Source: Epilithonimonas tenax DSM 16811 (lineage in GTDB: Bacteria; Bacteroidota; Bacteroidia; Flavobacteriales; Weeksellaceae). From it: a stretch of 64,000 bases of DNA. Location of the stretch: assembly GCF_000428485.1 (NCBI RefSeq), contig NZ_AUAA01000003.1:62001-126000 (forward strand), in the 5' to 3' direction. Below, piece by piece: positions 9,042 to 17,012 of this stretch; within the stretch, counting starts at the first letter, position 1; every line of letters starts with the position of its first letter. The position numbers and the translations under genes are program-made. A model generated the notes under the pieces. The model was not told the origin of the DNA. It saw only the letters and a list, made by a program, of their open reading frames with translations, and did not search any database.

Positions 9042-10433
9042 CTAATACCCTAACAGTTTTAAGACATCTTCCGCCCGTTGTTCTTCCCGGAAAAGCTCGT
9101 AAGTGAAATTTCCATCTTCATCTTTATCAATCAAAATATGTTTGGGCTGAGGCATGAGACAGTGGTGAACACCACCATAACCGCCAATCGTTTCCTGATA
9201 AGCGCCCGTATGGAAAAACCCGATGTACAAAGATTTGGTCTCATTGAAAACTGGCAGATAAATCGCATTCGTATGCTGTTCAGAATTATAGTAATCATCT
9301 GAATCACAAGTCAATCCACCTAGAAAAACCCTTTCATAGGAATCTTCCCAACGGTTAAGCGGCAACATAATAAAGTGACGGGAAATAGCCCACGTATCTG
9401 GCAAAGTCGTCATAAAAGAAGAGTCGATCATATTCCATTTCTCTCTGTCGTTTTGACGTTTCTGAGAAATAATTTTATAAAGATGACCACCACTTTCGCC
9501 TACGGTAAAGCTTCCGAATTCTGTATAAATATTTGGTTCCTCTACACCTTCTTCCTCACAGAATTTCTTGATCTGAGACACAATCTCATTGACCATATAC
9601 TGGTAATCATAATCAAAATTAAGCGAAGTCTTGATAGGAAAACCACCACCAATATTAAGAGAATCTACTTCCGGTGCAATTTTTTTCAGTCTGGCATAGA
9701 CTCGGAGACATTTGTACAATTCATTCCAATAATATGCTGTGTCTTTGATTCCGGTATTGATGAAAAAGTGAAGCATTTTCAGCCTCGCATTCGGATGTTC
9801 CGCAATTTTCTGGCTGTAATATGGTATGATATCCTTGTATCCGATTCCTAATCTGGAGGTATAAAACTCGAATTTCGGCTCTTCCTCTGCGGCAATCCTG
9901 ATTCCAATGTCAAAAGTTCTGTCGATGCTTTCCGTCAGCTTATCCAGTTCTCTGTAATTGTCCAAAATCGGCGTGATATTTTCGAAACCGCTGTTGATGA
10001 GGTCAGAAATCTTGACCAGATAATCGTCGGTTTTAAAACCATTACATATTACTTCGATATCTTTACTTACTTTTCCTTTGTCATAAAGGGATTTCACGAT
10101 GTCCATGTCGTAAGCGGAAGAGGTTTCCAGACTGATGTCATTTTTCAAAGCCTCTTCTACAACGAAGGCAAAATGGCTGGACTTCGTACAGTAGCAGTAT
10201 CTGTAAGATTTTTGGTAATCGTTCTTTTCAAAAGCTTCCTTGAACCAGAATTTTGCTCTTTCTATATTCTGAGAAATTTTTGGGAGATAATTGAACTTCA
10301 AAGGGGTTCCGAATTTTTCCACAACTTCCATGAGATTAATATCATGGAATTTCAGCGTATTCTCTTCTACATTGAATTCTTCTGTAGGAAAATAAAGCGT
10401 TTGGTCAATTAGTTCAGAATATTTTATTTTCAT
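9042..10433 (-). CDS. speA: Arginine decarboxylase, alanine-racemase-fold PLP type
   Basis: 463 residues. This is a fold-type III (group IV) PLP decarboxylase, first enzyme of the agmatine route to polyamines. The PLP lysine sits in RYCYCTKSSHFAFVVEEAL. The barrel shows SLETSSAYDMDIV, VICNGFKTDDYL, SRLGIGYKDI, SLNIGGGFPIK (glycine-rich phosphate-binding loop) and YTEFGSFTVGESG. The C-terminal beta domain carries GGLTCDSDD, the conserved active-site Cys-Asp, and GFFHTGAYQETIGG. It is shorter than the ~630-residue enterobacterial SpeA but close to the form seen in flavobacteria. Ornithine or diaminopimelate decarboxylase activity cannot be excluded by reading alone. It is a single-gene unit. 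Confidence 0.8.
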   Translation of the reverse strand: MKIKYSELIDQTLYFPTEEFNVEENTLKFHDINLMEVVEKFGTPLKFNYLPKISQNIERAKFWFKEAFEKNDYQKSYRYCYCTKSSHFAFVVEEALKNDISLETSSAYDMDIVKSLYDKGKVSKDIEVICNGFKTDDYLVKISDLINSGFENITPILDNYRELDKLTESIDRTFDIGIRIAAEEEPKFEFYTSRLGIGYKDIIPYYSQKIAEHPNARLKMLHFFINTGIKDTAYYWNELYKCLRVYARLKKIAPEVDSLNIGGGFPIKTSLNFDYDYQYMVNEIVSQIKKFCEEEGVEEPNIYTEFGSFTVGESGGHLYKIISQKRQNDREKWNMIDSSFMTTLPDTWAISRHFIMLPLNRWEDSYERVFLGGLTCDSDDYYNSEQHTNAIYLPVFNETKSLYIGFFHTGAYQETIGGYGGVHHCLMPQPKHILIDKDEDGNFTYELFREEQRAEDVLKLLGY

Positions 10434-10617
10434 TTCCGGCTAAAAAAAGTTAATTGTTTTACGGTACAAAAATGATGAAATAAACTGAATTTCTACGTTA
10501 ATAATTCTATAAAAAACAATGACTTTTTTTAACAAAAAAATCAAAAAACTGACTTTATTACTTTTCATTTAATTTGTCTGTTAAATTAATTAATTTTGTC
10601 TTTACTATAAATACAAA

Positions 10618-11364
10618 ATGAGACCAACTATAAATATATATTGCGACGAAAGTTGTCATTTGGAAAATGATGGTGAATCTATTATGTCTTTAGGCGCTGT
10701 ATATTGCCCTCTTGAAAAAAAAGAAGAAATTTTTGAACGTCTATATAGTTTTAAAGAAAAACACAATTTAATTCCAAAATACAAAAAAAACAAAAAAGAA
10801 AATAGAACATATTATGAGCTTAAATGGAATAAAGTCTCAAAATCAAAAATAGAATATTACAAAGATGTAATAAATTATTTTTTTGATAATGATGATTTAC
10901 AGTTTAGGATTTTGGTGGTTTCAAATAAGGACAAAGTAGATTATGAAACATTCAAACATACGCACGACACCTTTTATTATAAAATGTATTTTGGAATGTT
11001 AAAAGCAATATTAAATCCAGAATTTTCACATCATATTTACATCGACATCAAAGACACTAGAAGTAAAGAAAAAGTACATAAGCTAGAAGCTATTCTCAGA
11101 AATGACAAATACGATTATTCGAAAGAAATTATAAAAAAAGTTCAACAAGTTCGGTCTCACGAAGTAGAAATATTACAATTAACGGATTTATTAACAGGAG
11201 CACTTTCATATGTCAACCGGAAACTTTCTCAAAGCAAGCCTAAAAATGAATTAGTGGAATTAATTAGAAAAAGGTCCAAATATTCACTTACAAAATCTAC
11301 TCTTTTAAAAGAAGGAAAGTTTAACATTTTTATTTGGGAACCGCAAAAGCCTTATTTTATATGA
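10618..11364 (+). CDS. DUF3800 protein, predicted RNase H-like fold
   Basis: 248 residues. The N terminus NIYCDESCH (D10, E11) is the mark of DUF3800. Further acidic positions fit an RNase H-like metal site: YIDIKDTR (D143, D146) and the C-terminal EILQLTDLLTGAL (D190). The family is scattered in bacteria, often near mobile or defence genes; its function is not established. The gene is visibly richer in A+T than its neighbours, with long lysine runs coded by AAA. It overlaps the next gene by 4 bases (ATGA), so the two form a cassette. A TAATTTTG box at 10591-10598 is a possible -7 element. Confidence 0.8.
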   Translation: MRPTINIYCDESCHLENDGESIMSLGAVYCPLEKKEEIFERLYSFKEKHNLIPKYKKNKKENRTYYELKWNKVSKSKIEYYKDVINYFFDNDDLQFRILVVSNKDKVDYETFKHTHDTFYYKMYFGMLKAILNPEFSHHIYIDIKDTRSKEKVHKLEAILRNDKYDYSKEIIKKVQQVRSHEVEILQLTDLLTGALSYVNRKLSQSKPKNELVELIRKRSKYSLTKSTLLKEGKFNIFIWEPQKPYFI

Positions 11365-11846
11365 GTTTGAATTTTCCTGAATTAATTCTGTTTGAAGATT
11401 TTAACGGTAACTTCAAATCGTATTTTGATGTTGTCTATAATGTATTTCATTCTAATTTCATAGCCCACCAACCGATTTATAACGGATTAAAAGTTTCTGC
11501 ACAAAAACACCCAGAAGTTGATGGGATTCATCGAACATTCTATCACATTACTCACGTAGGAGATATTGAAAATGATAGAAGTCCGGACTTCCGAAGAATG
11601 GAAAGGATTAGATTTCCAAAATTTTGCATTGATAATTATGCAAACAAGGATTTTTTTATTTGGGAAAAGACCATTGGAAGAGATAACAGAAGTCATATCT
11701 TAAATGAAAGTGAACAATATCTAGTCGTACTAAATGAACGAATAGGTTTTTATCTATTCTGGACAGCGTTTTATATTGAAGAGAATCATACTTTGAGAAA
11801 AAAAATAAAGGAATACGAAGCCTATTTAAAAGCCAAAACCGCTTAG
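11361..11846 (+). CDS. Unknown protein coupled to DUF3800; possible BECR-type nuclease family
   Basis: 161 residues from the ATG that overlaps the DUF3800 stop. Visible motifs are KHPEVDGIHRTFYHIT, RSPDFRRMERIRFP, EQYLVVLNERIGFYLFWTAFYIE and a C-terminal KIKEYEAYLKAK helix. The pattern HP-x4-G-x3-TFxH ... PDxRRxERIRxP ... YLVVL-x2-R-x5-WTAxxV/I-E matches a widespread accessory or phage family that I recall without a firm name. The conserved His, Arg and Trp positions recall compact BECR/RelE-like RNases, but that is inference. No signal peptide or membrane segment. A-T rich like its partner. Confidence 0.6.
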   Translation: MSLNFPELILFEDFNGNFKSYFDVVYNVFHSNFIAHQPIYNGLKVSAQKHPEVDGIHRTFYHITHVGDIENDRSPDFRRMERIRFPKFCIDNYANKDFFIWEKTIGRDNRSHILNESEQYLVVLNERIGFYLFWTAFYIEENHTLRKKIKEYEAYLKAKTA

Positions 11847-11862
11847 TTATAACTAAACGGTT
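11837..11862 (+). terminator. Hairpin overlapping the stop codon of the DUF3800 partner
   Basis: AACCG-C-TTAGTT pairs with AACTAA-A-CGGTT around the TAG stop at 11844-11846. The T tract that follows is short, so termination may be partial. Confidence 0.55.
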
Positions 11863-11952
11863 TCTAAACTCCTTTAACACTTCTAATTTTTCAATATGGT
11901 TACTGAGCTTCTGCAAAGATAAAAATTATTTTACAAAAAAAGTGCTACAATT

Positions 11953-12582
11953 CTATTTTCCTACAAAAAATAGCAAATCACCCTCTTTATATTTAATTGA
12001 AACTTCCTCATTTTCTGCAATATTCCGCGTTCCAATTCTTTCTCCAAGAATCAAATCTTCATTATACAAAGGCCATTTCAATCCTTTGGTTTCAATGTTT
12101 TTAGCAATTGGAAACGGCATCAGTGATATCATTTTGTCCTTCACATCAGAAATTGCGAATTCTTTCGTAATAAAATAATATGACGAATAATTATCAAAAA
12201 ATCTAAGATTCAATTTATCTTTAAAGAAAAAAGCCACGCTCAAGTTTCCCAGAAAATGATCTTGTTCTCCTCCACTTGCGCCGTAAACATCGATATTATC
12301 AAAGCCTTTTTCAAAAATTAATTCCAAAGCTTTGTGGAAATCAGTTTTATTCTGGTCGGGCGTTTCGAAAATTTCAAAGCTGTCACGCTGAGGCTCTCGA
12401 AGCGTTTCCAAATTAAACGAATCGAAATCTCCTGAAATAAAATCCAGTTTTTCTAATGGAAAATTCAATTCCTTCAAATAATGAAAAGCGCCGTCGGTAC
12501 AAGCAATCAACTCATAATCTGACAGATTAGGGAATTCTTTTGGCGGTTCACCATTGATGAAAAGCAAGGCTCTATTTTTCAC
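11953..12582 (-). CDS. thiN: Thiamine diphosphokinase (thiamine pyrophosphokinase)
   Basis: 209 residues from a GTG start at 12582, preceded by AAGGA. The enzyme transfers pyrophosphate from ATP to thiamine. Diagnostic motifs are ACTDGAFHYL (first substrate loop), FISGDFDSF (the family's GDFDS metal and thiamine site), TPDQNKTDFHKALELI and GASGGEQDHFLGNL. The C-terminal ~70 residues form the beta-sandwich domain (SLMPFPIAKNIETKGLKWPL). The GTG start overlaps the end of a tiny lipoprotein gene, suggesting translational coupling. A dispersed-repeat copy (12381-12404) lies in frame between GDFDS and the DQNKTD motif. Confidence 0.87.
   Translation of the reverse strand: MKNRALLFINGEPPKEFPNLSDYELIACTDGAFHYLKELNFPLEKLDFISGDFDSFNLETLREPQRDSFEIFETPDQNKTDFHKALELIFEKGFDNIDVYGASGGEQDHFLGNLSVAFFFKDKLNLRFFDNYSSYYFITKEFAISDVKDKMISLMPFPIAKNIETKGLKWPLYNEDLILGERIGTRNIAENEEVSIKYKEGDLLFFVGK
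12381..12404. repeat. Family A dispersed palindromic element inside thiN
   Basis: TGTCA then CGCT-GAGGCTCTCGA-AGCG. It shares the leader TGTCA and the 11-base core GAGGCTCTCGA with the copy at 15338-15361, but its 4-bp outer stem is CGCT/AGCG instead of GTCT/AGAC. It is read through as part of the thiN protein (about LREPQRDS). Confidence 0.75.
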
Positions 12583-12700
12583 TATCCTTTTTATGTTTCG
12601 TCTTGAAGAAAAAGCCTTTTTCAGTTTCCTTAGTCGGTTTAGAAATTGTACAAGAACTTAAAAATACAGCTCCGATTATGATTAAAATTACTTTCTTCAT
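12572..12700 (-). CDS. 42-residue lipoprotein between pduO-type gene and thiN
   Basis: This small frame starts MKKVILIIIGAVFLSSC: a lysine-rich n-region, a hydrophobic core and a lipobox (FLSSC). The mature peptide is about 26 residues and very lysine-rich, ending KHKKDSEK. ATG at 12700 directly abuts the TAG of the adenosyltransferase gene, and its own stop overlaps the GTG start of thiN. Position and lipobox make it a real gene despite its size. Function unknown; similar tiny lysine-rich lipoproteins are scattered in flavobacteria. Confidence 0.75.
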   Translation of the reverse strand: MKKVILIIIGAVFLSSCTISKPTKETEKGFFFKTKHKKDSEK

Positions 12701-13273
12701 CTAAGTTCTATCATTAGGATTCCAATATTCCTCAGATTCATTATTCAATTTTGAAACATATCTTGCCAACACAAAAAGATAATCCGACAAACGATTCAAA
12801 TATTTGATTAATTCCGGTCGCACTTCTTCAGATTGATTCAGGAAAACCAAACTGCGTTCTGCGCGTCTGCAAACCGTTCTCGCGACGTGAAGAAAAGTCG
12901 ATGCTTTTCCACCGCCAGGCAAAATGAAATACTGCAAGGGTTCCACTTTCTCTTCCATCGCATCCATCCAAGTTTCCAATTCTTCGATTTCTTTGTCGGA
13001 AATTACGAGTGGTAATCTGGCTTTTCCATTAGCCAAAAATAGTTTATCAATCGGTGTCGAAGCTTCGGAACCTACTGTAAAAAGGTCAAACTGGATTTTT
13101 TTGAGTTGATTAATGACATTTTCATCATCAATGTGAGATTTTGCAACGCCAATGTTCGCATTCAGCTCATCGATGTTGCCGTAAGATTCCACTCTTGCAC
13201 TGGCTTTGGAGATTCTGCTTCCGCCATAAAGTCCGGTTTCGCCTTTGTCGCCGGTTTTTGTATATATCTTCAT
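12701..13273 (-). CDS. Cob(I)yrinic acid a,c-diamide adenosyltransferase, PduO type
   Basis: 190 residues, full length for the PduO/MMAB family, which makes adenosylcobalamin from cob(I)alamin and ATP. Motifs are the N-terminal IYTKTGDKGETGLYGGSRISK (ATP loop), VESYGNIDELNANIG, FILPGGGKASTFLHVARTVCRRAER (active-site Arg helix) and LNRLSDYLFVLARY. First gene of a tight three-gene unit with the 42-residue lipoprotein and thiN. The genes are linked only by being cofactor enzymes. No cobalamin riboswitch is visible upstream. Confidence 0.92.
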   Translation of the reverse strand: MKIYTKTGDKGETGLYGGSRISKASARVESYGNIDELNANIGVAKSHIDDENVINQLKKIQFDLFTVGSEASTPIDKLFLANGKARLPLVISDKEIEELETWMDAMEEKVEPLQYFILPGGGKASTFLHVARTVCRRAERSLVFLNQSEEVRPELIKYLNRLSDYLFVLARYVSKLNNESEEYWNPNDRT

Positions 13274-13352
13274 TTCCTTCTTTTACGAAAGTTTAAAAAT
13301 AAGATTTTGATTCGAAAATAATGTCATCATTACATTTTATATTTTTCTTAAA

Positions 13353-13384
13353 TTGCTGTAATGAAAAGTGGAAGGCTAAGTTTG
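13353..13384 (+). promoter_or_regulatory. Candidate promoter of the ABC exporter gene
   Basis: TTG at 13353-13355, a 21-base spacer, then TAAGTTTG at 13377-13384. This matches the Bacteroidota layout TTTG-N17-23-TAnnTTTG, about 60 bases before the start codon. Confidence 0.5.
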
Positions 13385-13441
13385 TACAAAAGCAGAAATA
13401 GGATGGACATTACATCTGATAAATACATATAAATAAAAAAG

Positions 13442-15256
13442 ATGCAGATAAAAAAGCCATTTCAAAAAACCACCAATCTCATTCACATTTATCAGCAGTT
13501 GCGACGCTTCATCAAACCCTACCGAATGATGATATTCGTGACTTTGCTCCTGACTTTCATCGGTGCATTATTTGCTCAGGTCAATCCGTTGGTTTTGAAA
13601 TACACGGTGGACGAAGTGACCAAACTGACGCAACTTCCCGATCCTATGAAAGAAGGAATCCACGTTCTGACTTTAATTTCAATCATCCTTTTAGGAAAAG
13701 AATTGGCTAATATCTTTATTCAGTTTGGACAAAAATTTTATGGTGAAAAGATTAGAATCAATGTCAGTTCAGAACTCGCACAGGAAGCCATCAACAAAAT
13801 ATTAACTTACCGAATCGCCTATTATAACGACGAAAACCACGAATCTGGTAAACTTCAAATCCGAATCGACCGAGGAATCGAAAGCCTCACAAAATTGGTT
13901 CAGAATTTTTTTATTGATATTCTTCCGCTTTTCTCCACTGCGATTATTGCATTGATTGTGATGTATATGCAGAATATTTATGTCGGATTGGTTTCTACGA
14001 TGGTCATTCCGATTTATTTTTATGTCACTTCGAGGCAGGCAAAAAAATTAGGAAACGTAAGACGAACACTCAGAAATCAACGTGAACAGAAAACGTCCGG
14101 ACTCTTAAATTTGATTAATTCTATAATGGTCATCAAAAGTTTTGTCCGAGAAAAATTTGAAGGCAGCAAACAGTACAATCTTCAGATGAAACTGATGGAA
14201 AGTCAACTTTACACAAGACGAACCAGTTTTATTTATGACGGTTTGAAGACTTTTATAGAGCAATTTGGTGTCGTTTTGATTATCCTTTTGACGGTTTATC
14301 TCGTGCTTGACCAGCAGATGACGATTGGTGCGATTATGCTTCACATTATGTTGTTCAACAATGTTTCTGCGCCTATTCGCCAGCTTCACAGGATTTATGA
14401 TGATATGAATGACGCCTTTATTTATGCCGAAGGTTATTTTGAAATCCTGAATGCTGACGAAGAAACTGAACCAAACGGAACCATCAACAATATCCCAATC
14501 AAAGGAAATTTCGAAATCAAAAATGTGGATTTCACTTATCCAAACGGAATGAAAGCACTTCACAACGTTTCCCTAAAAATCGAAAATGGAAAAACAACTG
14601 CGTTGGTTGGACTCAGTGGCGCAGGAAAATCGACGATTATCAATTTACTTTGTAAATTTTATGAACCAGATTCCGGCGAAATCCTTTTGGATGGCAATAA
14701 TCTGAATGATTTTGATAATGATTATCTGCGTGATGATCTTGGATTGGTGCTTCAAAAGAATCACATTTTCAAAGGAAGCATCGAAGATAATATCCGTTAC
14801 GGAAATCTCCACGCTACTTTTGACGAAATAAAAGAAGCGGCTACAAAAGCTTATCTCCACGAGCAGATTATGGATTTGCCGGAAGCTTACAACCACGACG
14901 CCACACAACTTTCCGGCGGGCAACAACAAAGAATTGCCATCGCCAGATTGTTCCTGAAAAATCCGCCCATTATTTTCCTTGATGAACCAACTGCAAGCCT
15001 AGACGCCATCGCCACGGAACAAATTAAAAATTCTCTTGATGCAATAAAACAAGGAAGAACGGTTGTGATAATTTCGCATTCCTTGTCGCAGATTTTGGAT
15101 TCGGATATGATTTATGTGATGAAAAAAGGCGCAGTTGTGGAAAATGGAACACATGAAGAGCTTTATGAAAAAGACGGAACTTATCGGGAAATCTTCGATG
15201 CATCTGCAAGAAGTCTGAATCTTGATAGATTGGTAAAAACTTATAAAGATGAATGA
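13442..15256 (+). CDS. ABC exporter with fused permease and ATPase (MsbA/LmrA-like half transporter)
   Basis: 604 residues. The N-terminal ~320 residues hold six transmembrane helices, such as MMIFVTLLLTFIGALFAQV and LPLFSTAIIALIVMYM. The ATPase follows, with Walker A GLSGAGKST, a Q-loop in LGLVLQKNHIFKGSIEDNIRYG, signature LSGGQQQR, Walker B IIFLDEPTA and an H-loop in VVIISHSLS. A homodimeric exporter of a lipid or drug is likely; the substrate cannot be read. A second, separate exporter lies at 47863-49551. The WYL-regulator gene follows on the same strand after a repeat-filled gap. Confidence 0.92.
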   Translation: MQIKKPFQKTTNLIHIYQQLRRFIKPYRMMIFVTLLLTFIGALFAQVNPLVLKYTVDEVTKLTQLPDPMKEGIHVLTLISIILLGKELANIFIQFGQKFYGEKIRINVSSELAQEAINKILTYRIAYYNDENHESGKLQIRIDRGIESLTKLVQNFFIDILPLFSTAIIALIVMYMQNIYVGLVSTMVIPIYFYVTSRQAKKLGNVRRTLRNQREQKTSGLLNLINSIMVIKSFVREKFEGSKQYNLQMKLMESQLYTRRTSFIYDGLKTFIEQFGVVLIILLTVYLVLDQQMTIGAIMLHIMLFNNVSAPIRQLHRIYDDMNDAFIYAEGYFEILNADEETEPNGTINNIPIKGNFEIKNVDFTYPNGMKALHNVSLKIENGKTTALVGLSGAGKSTIINLLCKFYEPDSGEILLDGNNLNDFDNDYLRDDLGLVLQKNHIFKGSIEDNIRYGNLHATFDEIKEAATKAYLHEQIMDLPEAYNHDATQLSGGQQQRIAIARLFLKNPPIIFLDEPTASLDAIATEQIKNSLDAIKQGRTVVIISHSLSQILDSDMIYVMKKGAVVENGTHEELYEKDGTYREIFDASARSLNLDRLVKTYKDE

Positions 15257-15271
15257 GATTTGTAACGAAAA

Positions 15272-15395
15272 CACTTCAACGGAGTTTATATTGAGCGAAG
15301 TCGAAATGCTCAGTGTGACACCGCTAATAATTACTTTTGTCAGTCTGAGGCTCTCGAAGACTCTAAACTGTGTCAGTCTGAGCGGAGTCGAAGAC
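15272..15395. repeat. Cluster of family A dispersed palindromic elements
   Basis: Three clear copies lie in the gap after the exporter gene. 15290-15307 is ATT-GAGCGAAGTCGA-AAT; 15338-15361 is TGTCA then GTCT-GAGGCTCTCGA-AGAC; 15371-15395 is TGTCA then GTCT-GAGCGGAGTCGA-AGAC. The first is nested between ACACTTC (15272) and CTCAGTGTGACA (15309), which look like the two halves of another copy in reverse orientation. The flanking stems differ among copies but remain complementary. Confidence 0.8.
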
Positions 15396-15412
15396 CTTTC
15401 AAATAATAGACA

Positions 15413-16369
15413 ATGAATGAAGACCATTACATTAAAAAAATAGACCGCGTCACCTCGATTCTCGTGCAATTGCAAAGCAAGCCCGTTGTCCGGGCGCAAG
15501 ATTTGGCGGATAAATTCGAAGTCAGCGTACGAACGATTTACAGAGATATAAAAACTTTGGAAAATGCGGGCATTCCGATTTTTGGAGAAGCTGGTTCCGG
15601 CTATTCTTTGGTGGATGGCTACAAACTTCCGCCTGTGATGTTTACGAAAGAGGAAGTTCTCAGTTTCATCACAGCAGAAAAACTGATGCAGAATTTTTCG
15701 CACGAAAGTCTTGGTTCTCATTACAATTCGGCGATGGAAAAAGTAAAATCTGTCCTTCGAAATTCGGAGAAAAATCTGGTGACCGATATTGAAAATCAAA
15801 TCAATATCTATTCTTATCAGCCAGAAAAAACGGATTCGATTAAAAATATTATTCCTACCATTCTGGAAAGTATTTCTGAAAAAACACAGCTGAAAATCAA
15901 TTATGAAAGTGCAAAAAACGAAGCTTCAGAACGAATTATTGAAGCGGTCGGGATTTTTTACGAATTCAATTATTGGTATGTGATGGCGTTTTGTACGATG
16001 CGGAAAGATTACCGACAATTCCGTGTGGACCGGATTTTGAAAATTATTAAAACCGAAAATCCTTTTCAACAAGAATATGGAAAAGTCACTGATTACAAGC
16101 AAAAATCGAATACAGAAAAAGTTCAGGTCAAGCTTTTGGTCGAGAAAAAAATAATGCCTCACATAATGCATTCGATGAAGTATTATGGCTGGATTGCCGA
16201 TGAAGAAACGGAAAAAGGAATGCTCATCACCTTCGAAACGAGCTGGATTGATGAGGGTTTTCCACGCTGGTTGATTACCTTTGCGGATGATGCGACGATT
16301 CTTGAACCTGAATATCTCAAAGATACGATGGCTAATTTAATTCAAAATATTTCTAATAAACTAACATAA
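15413..16369 (+). CDS. YafY-type transcriptional regulator with HTH and WYL domain
   Basis: 318 residues. The N-terminal ~65 residues are a winged helix-turn-helix of the DeoR/HTH_11 kind (VVRAQDLADKFEVSVRTIYRDIKTLENAGIP in pieces). The linker runs through GSGYSLVDGYKLPP, highly typical of YafY proteins. The WYL domain at ~145-230 includes FYEFNYWYVMAFC, a WYL-equivalent core, and YRQFRVDRIL, which binds a ligand or nucleic acid. A C-terminal WCX-like extension follows. Members usually regulate a neighbouring gene. The convergent DinB-family gene is one candidate target. Confidence 0.88.
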   Translation: MNEDHYIKKIDRVTSILVQLQSKPVVRAQDLADKFEVSVRTIYRDIKTLENAGIPIFGEAGSGYSLVDGYKLPPVMFTKEEVLSFITAEKLMQNFSHESLGSHYNSAMEKVKSVLRNSEKNLVTDIENQINIYSYQPEKTDSIKNIIPTILESISEKTQLKINYESAKNEASERIIEAVGIFYEFNYWYVMAFCTMRKDYRQFRVDRILKIIKTENPFQQEYGKVTDYKQKSNTEKVQVKLLVEKKIMPHIMHSMKYYGWIADEETEKGMLITFETSWIDEGFPRWLITFADDATILEPEYLKDTMANLIQNISNKLT

Positions 16370-16441
16370 AAAACTCTGCCAAAGTTCCAAACTTTGACAA
16401 AGTTAAATTTTTAATCTTTTTACTTTATTCTTGTGTCTTTC

Positions 16442-16921
16442 TTATCTTTCTCTTTCCCAGAAAAACGGTGGTTCGATTCCCAAAGCTCTCAGGTAAACGT
16501 AACCTTGACCACGATGATGGATCTCATTATCCACGAAATAAAGAATATTCTGATAAATCGGAAATTCATATTGTCCAAATAAATTGAAAGTTTCCTGAAA
16601 ACGTTCTTCAGAAATCTGACTGAAATATTCATTTATTACTTCTGTTTGTTCGTCCCATTTCTGCAAAATTTCTTGTTTTGTAGTTGGATTGAACGCTTCA
16701 TCAAATTCGCTAATTGTTCCGTCAACAACGGATTTCAAAGCTGGTCCGGCGATAGCAATCATTTCCAGAACCAATTTGGAAAAAGGTCTCATTCCACCGA
16801 TTGAAAATTCGAATAAATCTTTTTCAGGAAAAGCTTCAATGACTCTTCTAGTCAGATTTCTGTGGCCTTGCCAATGGATTAAAAGTTGTTGTGAGTTGAG
16901 GACTGTGGCTGTTGCATTCAT
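16442..16921 (-). CDS. DinB/YfiT-family putative metal-dependent protein
   Basis: About 159 residues from MNATATVLNS; a start 24 bases upstream is possible. The sequence fits the DinB four-helix bundle, with histidines placed for a metal site: LIHWQGHRNLT in helix 1 and VDNEIHHRGQGYVYLRALG near the end, the family's H-H-R-G-Q motif. These proteins are thiol transferases or unknown metal enzymes; in organisms that make bacillithiol (bshB1 is at 50238-50960) a bacillithiol transferase role is possible. No partner genes on the strand. Confidence 0.82.
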   Translation of the reverse strand: MNATATVLNSQQLLIHWQGHRNLTRRVIEAFPEKDLFEFSIGGMRPFSKLVLEMIAIAGPALKSVVDGTISEFDEAFNPTTKQEILQKWDEQTEVINEYFSQISEERFQETFNLFGQYEFPIYQNILYFVDNEIHHRGQGYVYLRALGIEPPFFWERER

Positions 16922-17012
16922 AATAGTTTGTTTTATTTGATACAAATGTACAGCGAGGTTGTGACAGGAGTTTGTCAGGAGGGGATTTGATTTTGTTGAT
17001 TATGAAATATTT

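Noticed and set aside
12583-13441. Cobalamin or TPP riboswitch near the pduO-type/thiN unit
   Set aside because: No conserved riboswitch core (B12 box or THI box) is visible upstream of the first gene.
14999-15799. Long minus-strand frame of 266 codons
   Set aside because: It crosses the ends of two plus-strand genes and the family A repeat cluster; its composition is Phe/His/Ile-rich as expected of antisense frames.
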